Part shown: in pieces, positions 40,101 to 52,100 of the stretch | Numbering within the stretch: the first letter of the stretch is position 1 | How the letters are laid out: the number at the start of each line of letters is the position of its first letter | Source: Elysia crispata | Taxonomy: Eukaryota > Mollusca > Gastropoda > Plakobranchidae | NCBI GenBank assembly: GCA_033675545.1 | Contig: JAWDGP010008055.1 | Coordinates: 356,001 to 420,000, forward strand | Direction: 5' to 3' | Length of the DNA: 64,000 nt | Made by a program: the position numbers and the translations under genes | The notes under the pieces: generated by a model | Databases searched by the model: none | What the model was told of the DNA's origin: nothing | The model's input: the letters and a program-made list of their open reading frames with translations, nothing else

Positions 40101-43100
40101 AAAACATATTCTCATAACAGTACTGTGCAGATTTAGTATGCCCTTAATTTTTGAGTTCTATTCCTGAGCACTTTGAAAACCTCAGCTATTACTGAAGGCC
40201 AGTCAAGAGTTTTGAAGGGTAAATTCATGAAATTGCAAAATTTTAAGGATTTTCATTGAAAATTTGTTTTGCAACTTTGAAATTTCTGTATATATATATA
40301 TATTTATATATCACAAGTTGCATTTATATTTTTTCTATTTTAAGGGGTATTGCTATGTTTTGAAAACTAATTACCTGTGTCTCCCCTGATCGTTTTATTA
40401 TCCTTGTAGCGACAGGTACCCGTCTTGGTTTTGGATTTGTTCAGTTTGAGAACAAGGCCCAGGCAGGCATGGCAGTTGCTCAGCTGAATGGAACTCCTGT
40501 GGCAGGTAAGTTAAGTGCTAAGGTCTTGCAAAGGGTTATACTGTATATGTTGAAGATTTTTGCATAAATTTACGTTAAGTACTGCACTGATAAATCTTTA
40601 TGTTAAAAAGCATTGACACTATGGCCAGTGATCAGTGGTATGCATGTTTAGATTAAAAACATTGTGATATATGGATAAATGAGATAAGACATTTTAAAGC
40701 AAAGTAATACTCGCCACATCTTCTTGGACAAATTGAGAAATGGCTTTGTAGATCTCTATAGATCTAGATGTAATATTCCCATAGATCTCTGGATATACTC
40801 GTCGTCTTTTACCCTGTGTATCCTGAAAAAATAATAATGGGATCTGGCTGTTTTAAAGATATTACTAGTTATGAATTTCATCAAGCCTTTTTTATAATCT
40901 TTATCTTACTCTTATAATTTTTATCCCATAAATGTCTGAAACTTTACTACACTGCATTGTGAAAATAGCCAGAGCTGTCTGTGCTTTTTGAATTTTCTTT
41001 AAATATTCATTCTTCAACAATTTTTTCTGTGTTCAAGTATGTAAGAAATCTCCTTGTTTATTTTTTCTTTTCTTTAATTTTTTTTATAACTTAGGTCGTC
41101 CTGTAGCAGTTGACTGGGCTCTTCCAAAGAATATGTATGAATCCAGACTACCTGGTAAATTATGTTAATTTTATTCTGTTTCTTCTAAGAATAACTTGAC
41201 TCCATAATTCATGTAAAAACGATAAATAAATTTTCAGTTTGTTATTGAAACATTGGAACCTTTGTTCCACCATTTATGTGTGACCTTTTTGCAGTCTAGG
41301 AAAGTAAACAGTAAATTTTTTTCATTTGAAAGTTTTGGGCATCTTTATGTAATATTCTTACCAAAGCAATTAGAAGAGCACTTTTAATGCTTTATATTTT
41401 ATACATACCATTTTTTTTCAATTTTAAAACAAGTAGTAAAATCACTTGAGGTTCCACCTGTTGAGCTATCTGCTGAAGGGGAAGAGGAAGAAGACATGGA
41501 TATTGATAAGGAAGATGGATCTAATGATAATGATGAGAAAGATGACGAGGATATCAAAGAAAGCCATGATGAAGAAAAAGATGAAAATGATAGTGAATCA
41601 GAGAGATCTGAGACATCAAGTGAGGATGATGAAGAAAGAGAGACTGGAGAAGACAGTGATGACAGTGGTATTGATAAAGACACAACTGTTGATCAAAAAC
41701 CATCTCTGACCAGTAAGTAGGTCACTGTTAGAAAAATTCAGTTGCTTTTTTTTATATTCCCACTACTTTTTTCTAAAAACTATTTCCCATAATTGTAGTT
41801 ATTATGATTTCTTTCCTTCATTTGACATTGCATTCACTATTTTCACCCTTCCCCTATTTTTTGAGCCTAGGACACTTTCAGACAAGTTCTCTATCTACTC
41901 CTATCAACACTGTTGTATCAGCTATTTATACTCCTACTCCTGCTATCTAGTTAATTCACCACAATCCTTTTTCTTTTGTATCAAATTTGATGTTTTCAAA
42001 TGAAGGAGTGGTCAATTAAAAAAAAAAATTCTGAATAACACCAAATAAACACATTTCTTTTTCACTTTTTTTAATATGATGATTGCTCTTCAGTTTTTCA
42101 TTTTAAACTTTCAGACAGACCAAGTGATGTTGGTGAAGGCAGAACCATTTTTATACGGTGAGAATTATGCAATGATGGTGAATGAAGGTAAAAGTTTGTG
42201 GTCTATGTTCCAGCAGTTGTATTGAGGCAACTTCATCTTGCTTTTGTTGAATATGTGACCTGCATGTATGGGAAAGTATGGAAAAGTATGTGGCAAAACA
42301 TTATTTTGCTTAAAAAAGGCTAAAACTCCACCAGGTGATGTAATCTATTTCAAGGACCAAGGCAACCATAGAGACAAAAGAACAAAACAATTATAAACAA
42401 CTTATCATGCTTTCACGTCACTGGACACATAATGACAACAAATACATTCATTTTGAAACATAGCACACATACTTCAATAGTTATCAAGCTGGTTATACAT
42501 GCCTATTATTTCATTTATGTAAATTCACATGTTTAATTGAGAATCAATATAATAAAGAGAATCAATGCTTGACTTGTGGCTTGATTGTTCTATATTATTA
42601 AAATGATAGATTGACATTAATCAAATGATACCACCAATGCTAGCATCGGAATGCTTCAATAAAATGCTTCCTATATAATAGTAATGTCACCACAGCTGTG
42701 TTCTCTGGTGACAACCATTAGAGAAAAGCACCTCTGTTAATTCCTTTCCATTTGCTTTTTTTAGTAGGAGAACAAAAATGTGATAAGATGATTCTTATCA
42801 GGAAATCATTTTTTTTATACTTCCAGAAATTTGCCTTTTTCAACCGATGAAGAGGAAATTGAAGAGTGCTTCGGTCAATTTGGAGAAGTCAAGTATGCTC
42901 GCATTGTTAAAGATAGAAACAGTGGCATGTCAAAAGGTATTATATTTTTTATGGTCTTTGACTTTTCAATATAACAAGAATTCAGCTTTCTGTGAAAAAG
43001 ATATTATTTAGTACTTGATATTAATGTGATATAATTTAATAAGAGGAATCTCATCTTTTTTCTTTTTTTCTTATAGCAAGTTCATATAGGGTAGTTTCTA

Positions 43101-46100
43101 AATTCTTTTTCTTTTAAAAAGTTACCTTGTAAAGCTTGATAATTTGTGTACATTTTAAATGACCTTGATTTTTGTAATAAATATTGATTGTTTTGTATAA
43201 ATGTTGTTTTTTGAAATTTTCATCAGTTATGCAAAAGTTTATTTTGGTTTAAGTTGTGTTGGGCATGAGAAAATTTTTTCAATAACAACCTTGGCCAACT
43301 CTATTCATGCATGTATTAGTTTTTGGATTAAAGAAAGAAATGTTGAAAGTTATGTATTTTACCTATCAAGGACAAAGAAAAAACCCAAAACATTTTGATC
43401 TTTATATAGCTGGATAATTAAAAACAAATTCTTGACCATAATCAGAGGATATTCTGTAATGCTTCAATATATTTTTCTTTCCCTGTCACTTGATGTTACT
43501 ATATTCTTTTTATTCAGGTTCTGCATTTGTGCAGTTTGTTACAAAAGACAGTGCAATGGCCAGTGTGGAGACAGCAGCAAATGAGGTTATTCATTGCAAA
43601 TTAGAAAACACCTAGACAAAAACTTACAAGCAACATTCTCTTTTTACCACTTGTCTTCTATATTGTCATTTATTCTTGAAAATCATGTGACCTCATCTAA
43701 ATTTGCATTGAAAGAACCTTGCTTTATCTTAAGAATATTGCCTAGCCAAACCCTAAACTAATGCCCATGAACATCTTGAACATTATTATGTTGATGGAAA
43801 TGCACTGTTTAGGCCAACATTTTTATTTGTAATAATTAAAGTAGTCATACAATTTCTTCATCTAATCTAGAGAAGATCATATAACAGCTTACGTTATCCC
43901 TTAAAGACACTTAAAGAGAGACTCTTATCATGTAGCCAAGTAGAAAGCAACAACATATAAAATGGAGCCTAATCATTATTTTTATATACCAGTAGCTAAA
44001 GTTCTAGATTTTAATATCTTTTTAAATAAAAAAAAAAGGTTTTTTGCTATTTTCAGGCCTTGGGAATATTATACAGTTAGGCTAGGGAAGTTTGGTAGGT
44101 AAGGATGGTTCATGGGTTTTACCTATTTGGTATTGGTTGCAATTAAAATTGAATAATAATTAATATGAAACCAAAAATAAATATTAAGATGGTAAGTGGA
44201 AGAAACATTCTCAGATATATTGTATGACCTCAGGCTTTTTATATTTAGTATAAGCCTTCATTCTTTACCCAGATTTAGTTGTTTCTCTTAAAGGAAATCA
44301 ATTACCTCTCTTGCCTTCCTTTCTTTTTTAACTTTGTCACCACAGCTGAGCTGTATTCTTTTTTTTTTCTTTTAGTTAATAAGATATTTTTAAGTGATTC
44401 CTTGGCATAACCGAAACAAAAAGAATAGTTAATAGAAGCTATTAAAGACGTGCGGCATTACTTTGTAAAATTTCATCCACTTTTGTTTACCATGCCTGAG
44501 AAAAATGTCAAAAATTTGAAAAAGCACAGTAGGACCATTGTGCTTTTTTTAAGGTGTTAATCAGGCTTTCATTTTGGCACGTATTAAACATTATTTAGAA
44601 TTCTTATGACTATTTTGGCTTCTAACTCTTGCTACTGAATTACGCAACAAACAAGATAAGCAAATTTGGTCTTTGATTTATTGTAAATAAAACTGCCTGG
44701 AATATACAATTGAATTGATATTGTGAAGCAAAGAATTAAATCCTTCAAAAGTTGAAGATACACTTTACTTTTGACACTAGAACTTTAAAAATATTCATCA
44801 TCACTGTCCTATTATTATTTTTCCACTGACTAGGTCAATTATGTCAGTCCATAACAGATTTTATAAATAGCATTAATGGAAAGAATTTTGTGTGGTTTAC
44901 TTTTTTTCTTTTTTTTTCCAGAGTGATGGTGGAATCAGTCTCCAGGGACGCTCTCTGATTGTGTCACTTGCAGTTAGCCGAGAACAGGCAGGTGTCCTCA
45001 CTCAACAAAAAGAAGAAGAAAAGAAAAAGAAAGTAAAGGAAGGGGATAAAAAGGAAGAAAAAGACTCCAGGAACCTTTACCTTTCCCGAGAAGGAAGTGA
45101 GTTTGTTTAATTACTCTAGAGGTAAATTGAATTGTAGAATACATTAATGTTTAAAACTTTTAAAAAAAATGTAAAGGAATTGGAATGCTAATATTGTAAG
45201 AACCCACCTCTCTTTCTTTGCTATTATATTTTCTTTTCTTTGCTTTTTGTAAGGTAATATAAGTGGATTTTTTTTTTTTTTAGGGATATCTGAAATTATC
45301 TTTGTGCATCATGAACCAATCATCAAAATATTATGTAAAACTATTTTGCTCAGGTTCAGATTATGCGAAAGAATTTGATCTTTTGTATCATGTGAACTAA
45401 ATAATATAATTCAGAGGTGCCTACCCCAACCTATGCCTTTCAGGAAAACCACCCACCAAAATCAGGGAATTTGGAGCAAAATCAGGGCCAAAGCGAGACT
45501 ATGCGAATTTTTAAAAAGCGACATCAGTTTTTACTAATTTTACTTAAAGACTGATAAAATCAACCATACAGCTGTTGGAAACAAATAAGCTAGGACTAAA
45601 GTATAAAACGAATAATAATACCAGGGATGAGAACTGGACACACAATTTTTTTCTCTGAACTTTTTAAAATCGGTCACTGCTAGAGGCCTAGGCAGGAGCA
45701 TTCTCCCTCTTCTACCCCCCACCCCTAAATTTAAAAAAAATGTAAAGGAATTGGAATGCTAATATTGTAAGAACCCACCTCTCTTTCTTTGCTATTATAT
45801 TTTCTTTTCTTTGCTCTTTGTAAGGTAATATAAGTGGATTTTTTTTTTTTTTTTAGGGATATCTGAAATTATCTTTGTGCATCATGAACCAATCATCAAA
45901 ATATTATGTAAAACTATTTTGCTCAGGTTCAGATTATGCGAAAGAATTTGATCTTTTGTATCATGTGAACTAAATAATATAATTCAGAGGTGCCTACCCC
46001 AACCTATGCCTTTCAGGAAAACCACCCACCAAAATCAGGGAATTTGGAGCAAAATCAGGGCCAAAGCGAGACTATGCGAATTTTTAAAAAGCGACATCAG

Positions 46101-49100
46101 TTTTTACTAATTTTACTTAAAGACTGATAAAATCAACCATACAGCTGTTGGAAACAAATAAGCTAGGACTAAAGTATAAAACGAATAATAATACCAGGGA
46201 TGAGAACTGGACACACAATTTTTTTCTCTGAACTTTTTAAAATCGGTCACTGCTAGAGGCCTAGGCAGGAGCATTCTCCCTCTTCTACCCCCCACCCCTA
46301 AATTTAAACAAAATTGGATTGTCCAAAGAGCCATTATTGTGGAACATTTTTTCTTTCTGATTTAGCTCCTTTTTTGTGCTAAGACTAAGTAAGAGTTTGA
46401 ATGACCTGTTGTAGCTCATCTACAACCCTTACTGTGTCCCCGAAATGTTAGTTGTTACTGCTTTCTGTACATGTATTTTAGTGGCTCAACTGAGGCGCCA
46501 TAAAAGCTTACTCATCAAAGTATACATAAAGTCCTATGTTCTGGCTTAAATATTGAGCGCTGCTCTCCTTATCTATTCTTTTAAAAAGACATTTGAGCTG
46601 AATATGATAAATATCGATTAGGTCTAGAACGTCTCACTAGGCCCCGCCTGACCGTGTAAAAAAGAAAATAACAATCTAAAATTTAGATCTAGACTCATAA
46701 TTATTTACCTTGGAATGTAAATCACCTTTTTTTCTGAGCAAAAAAAAATAAATAATAATAAATTATTGCAAGAATCTAGATCTATAATAATACTTTATAG
46801 TCTCATGACATAATCGGTTTTGGTTATCTATCTAGATCTAGCTTTAGCTCTACCGGTATTTAGGATTTCCCGTTCGATCTTAATACTCGACAAGATTTAG
46901 AATGTATCTTAACAAAAAGAAACTGCCTAGGCGCACTAATTATTGTCAGATGAAGAAATCAGATTGATTGTTTGTTGGACATAACGGTGAGGTCTGGGTG
47001 TGAAGATGGAGAGAACGATGTTTTTCGGACAAACCAATAGAACAACTCGATGGAACCGATAAGGTGGACTGTTTCAACTATAATACAAATCTCGCCATTG
47101 GAATTAAAAATATAAATAATAAACAAAAATACACGATATCGATATAATATATGTCACACAGTTTTATACCTTCGCACGGGTTGATACTTGATGAAGGAAA
47201 AATATCGTTTTCGTCGTAGAATTATATTTTCACTGTTTGTTTTTCGTAGGATTGTTGGGTCACGCTAATAATCCTGAAACAAAAACGAAAACAACCGATT
47301 AAAATTGTTTACTTTGGGTCAGTCTAAATGCTTAAACAAAACGAAAAAATCCAGGATTTTGCTGGTAAATCCAGGTTTCCAGGATACAACAATAGGTCCG
47401 GGAGTTTCCAGGATTTTCCGGGACCCTAGGCACTTCTGATAATTGTAATTTTGCTTTATTCCTAAAAATGGGAGCCCATGATCTAAGCCAAATTTCAGGT
47501 TGTTGTTTTTTTCATCTATGTTTGATATAGTTATTTAATCGTTTGAATTTTTCAGTGATTCGCCCTGGGACTGAGGCAGCTAAGGATGTTCCCCCAGCTG
47601 ATCTGGCTCTTAGAACAAAAGTATATTTTTTCTTTTCTTCTTTTTTTTGTCAAGTATGTGAAAATATTATTTTTTCCCCAAAGTATCATGATGAAAATCG
47701 ATATGCTCATGTGGAAAAAAAAATCACCAAACAAAATGACATTGTGATAAGTAATTCAAAGTTAATTATGCACCTGCACTGTCTTTTTAACAATTTTTTT
47801 TTAAATTAAGACCCCCCCCTCCCCATATCTTCTTCTGTACCCTGAAATTTTTTTTTCTTTTAATTCAGATAGCAGAGGCCAACAGACAAAAGCTAAAGGA
47901 TCAGAATATATTTGTGTCATCAACTCGTTTGTGCATACATAACATACCAGCAACTGTTGATGATGCAAAACTACGCAAGATTATTATCAAAGCAGTAGGA
48001 GACCGGGAAGCTCGATTAACTGAGGTGAGCTGATAATAAAAAATTGTATTTAAATTCTTAATCCAAGATTTATAATGTATTTTTGTCTGTTTTATCAATC
48101 CATTTTTATGTGCGAGAAAATCTTGCTCAAAATGGTTATGGAACTATGAAGAAAAACGTTTATTGGAATTCAAAATAAATACATAAAAATGATAATCTCT
48201 GTTGTAGTGTACCTTTATATTTAATGTTATAAATGATAATTTCAGTGTCGCATTATGCGTGACCTAACTAGAGTGAACACCCAAGGTCAGGGCAAGTCAA
48301 AAGGCTTTGCCTTCTGTAGCTTCACACAGCATGCTCATGCCCTTGCAGCCCTGAAAAGTCTCAACAACTGTCCATCTGTGTTTGGGAACAATAAGGTGAG
48401 AAGGTTTATCTTTTCAAGTGTGAACTACTTAGTAAACTGACTGTACAGTGTGCAAGTTTGAACACACTACATAATGTCAACATAATGTGTAAATGATCCT
48501 TCATATTTTTGCTGTTTCAGACCTTTTTTAAAGCATTGCTAGTTTGTGTGTGTTGTGTCACACAAACTTTTACTTGAAATTTAAACACAATAATTAATTT
48601 ATATTAAACAAGCTCTATTATTTTGAGCAGTATCCTTCCAAATTAAACAAAAAAAATTCATTCAAAACCAAAACCAATGTTTTGATATTCAAGGGATGTA
48701 TTATTTAACAACCATACATTTGCCTTTTCTTTGGTTCTAAATCTTGTCCTAATATTCTGACAATCTGAAAGATGTGGTTTATACAAAATACTTTGTTCGC
48801 CTCTAACCATTATATTTGTAAATGTGGGAAGAATGGTATGTAAGTAATGAATATATAATTTTTTTATTATATTTGCAGGCTGTCAATACTGCACTATTTT
48901 AGACTAAATTCATAAATACAGTCGGAACCGCTAAATGTGGAAATTTGGGGAGAAGATTTTTTTCTTTTCCCGATAATCTGGGTTTTCTGGATTTCCCGGG
49001 TGTAAAAAAAGTACATCCAACGTCATTTTGCTCCTGATCCCGTTTTCTTTTCTTGCCCAAAATGCTTGGAAAGTTCTATAACTGTCTCAGTCTTTCCTTG

Positions 49101-52100
49101 CTTTGTTTTATTCTCCCGACTTGAAACTTGGATATCTTAAATTGATTGATAATTTTCATTATTGTTGCTCAAGCGTTGATTAATGAATTTAAGCAACCCT
49201 TTTATACATGCTCGCTGTCTCAGCTATGCACTCGATAAATTTTATTAGACATACAAAAGCAACACGCCTTCTGTTGAAGTGACCATAATGTTTGCACAAT
49301 GTCTGGCAGTTGTCTAGCAACCAGTAGATTGCCTGTTAGAACAAACACTAGCTCTGTCAATATCCACCTGGAGTGAAGTGGACCGTGAAGTCCACAACCT
49401 GGCAGGTAGACATCATGATACCCTTTCCCTAGCATACCTCCTTACCTGAGTTATATAAAAAGGCCTGATTAATGTCGCTTACTCCCAGGAAAGCTTGTTA
49501 TTGACCATCTGTTTGTTAATTATTCATATCATGTGAGAAATGTGCGCTCCACAGGTAAATATAACGAACGATCTGCTCTCAAAACTTCATTTCAACAAAG
49601 CCGTCTGGAATTTTTTCCCATTTAAACGGGTAACACTTCCAGACTTAGCGATGACTTTATATTGTAATAATTCCTTTCCCATACTCTTTCCCGATTTCAC
49701 AATTCCCGATTTGGTGGGTCCTACTCTATTTATTAGCACTCTCATTGCCATTTGATGCTGTTGATAGGAAATTTTAAAGCTACTTTCCTATTGTGTCTTT
49801 TAATGTTTTTAATTTCCCAATTTCTGTATTAACAGGGTTAAGAACTTTGACAGCCCAATTTTTTGTAAGAAAAAAATGCCTAGTAAGAAAATAACAATTT
49901 AAGAGTGCAATTTGTGTCTTTTTCAGAGGCCAATAGTTGAGTTTTCATTAGAAAACCGTAAAGCACTTGAAGCAAAGCAAAAACGCTTAGAAAAGTCCAA
50001 GGTATGTTTTTATTAATGTTAGCAATTTTTTCGTACCCTCAACTTAAAATGTTCTTAATCCCAATTTGGCTTGTTCATTTTCCAAGTTAGCAAATGTGTC
50101 AATTATGTATATGTGGAAGAGAATGTGATGGCATGTCAGTTTTCTTAGGGCTCACGTCATGTTACTTTTGATTTCAAATTGCTTAACTTTTAGCTCTTAT
50201 TGGAGGAATGTCATTCTGCATAAAGTTTAAGATTGTAAACACTTATTTCATTTTTATGCAGTTTTGTCTACAAATTGCTCCTTTTTTTTTGAAAACTGAA
50301 ATAACTCAATTCTTATTGTTTATATAAAGATCAAGACAAAACCAAAACCTGCTGATACTGGAAAAGGCCATCAATCACAGGCAAAAAGTAAAGACCAGGG
50401 GCAGACAGCTAACAAAAAGAAAAAGAAATGGAAACAAGGAAAGGTCCGACAAGAAGCAATGCCTTTGGAAGTGAAGAAACAACAGGACAAAATTGCCAGG
50501 TCAATGTATGAGGTGAGACTTTTTCATAGATATGGATAACCTGCATGTTTGACTTATGTGCCATAAGTAAGCATCCAAAAAGTAAGTAATGTTTAGTTAA
50601 AGTTGAGAACAGTCCAGGTTACCCATCATAACATTTACCCTCTCTCTCGACATAAATAGCATTTAAATGACTTGTTTGCTTTTTTTTTGCCTATTATGAA
50701 ACAAATTTTATTCATTTTCATAAAATTTTCAATTTTATGAAAATGAATAAAATTTGACAATTTATTTGTTATCCTTTTAGGATAAATCTGAAAGAGATCA
50801 GATAATTAAATCAAGTTTTTTGACCTGAGAAAAAAATAAAGGGGAGAAAAAAAGAACAAAAACCAAAAAAGAACAAAGAGACCAGTTATTTTATTTACCT
50901 TGTCCTGCAAGGGTTGGTGGCTGAACTTTTTTTTCTTTTTACTTCATTTTCCTCCATTGGTTCATTAATCAATTGCCTCTTCCCATACTTTTCTTTCATC
51001 CTTGTGTCAGGGCCCCCTTGGTTTGCCTTCCCACTCAGGACCAAAACAGAGACATAAACCTCGGCCACAGCAGCGAGGAGGACAGAAGATTGACCAAAGA
51101 CCTGCTCACAAAGATAATAAATCTAAATTTGGCTTCAAGGGGAAAAATGCAAAGGAGAGGCCAGCAAAGCAAAAAGCTATAAAAGTAACATACATTTTTA
51201 TTTAGATAAGAGACAAAGGGAATCATGATTGCAATTATACGTGAAGACAGGAGAATACTGACGATTTAAGAATCTGCCAAAGTGGCAATACTAAGGTTTT
51301 AAAAGCCAATATCTTAATTTTAATTTTGAAATAAGAGAAACACATTTAACATCAATAATACAGGAAAATGATTATTAACTCATTCAGTCATATAGTGCCT
51401 GGCAACACCCACTATTGATTAAGTCCCAGAGAACTCATGAGAAGCAGTGTTTATTTGTTGCCACATGGCAACAAAATTATATTGTTAGGCGCAGAAATCT
51501 CCTGTAAGACATTAGGTTACAGGTCAACCAAGGTAAAGTTTGCTGGCTTTCAAGGTCAGGCTCTCATTTTATTCCTAAACTAAACAATCAATCATGGTGC
51601 TACATGACTTTCAATTTTCTTCTGTCTTGTTGATGATAGTGCTAAGCCCTCATAGATAGTTAATTTTTCCAATGAACTAGATGACAATAATAATAAATCA
51701 TGTTGATTTTGATTTATTCAAGACTTAAGAGGCTGGTGAAGATGATGGCTCAGACTCACAGTCAGATGATAGTTGATCTAGATCTAAGGCGATTGAATTT
51801 TGAGAATGTTGAACTTAGGAACATGCTATCGGTATCAGATGCATGAACTCTGACAACTGATTCTGGTAGATTAAAGGTCACAGATTCCAAAAATGACTAT
51901 CGTTTTGACAGGCAAGATCTAATATCTAATAGATCTAATATTTATGCTACACTATAATTTATGCGTAGCAGGCTACACTCATGAAGGTTGATAATGAAAA
52001 TTTACCAGCTGAAGTAACTAATAAAAGTACTTGTAAGAAGATAAAGCATTAAAATTCCATGTTTTTACTTTTTTCTTTTTAAAAAGTATGAACTGTTACT

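Noticed and set aside
45540..46334. Two near-identical minus-strand frames ([15 protein letters not shown]...) suggesting a duplicated small gene
   Set aside because: They are explained by the 571 bp tandem duplication of intron and transposon sequence; no start context, splice support or homology.
47690..47770. Possible C/D-box snoRNA in RBM28 intron 13 (ATGATGA present)
   Set aside because: No CTGA D box at a suitable distance and no terminal stem.
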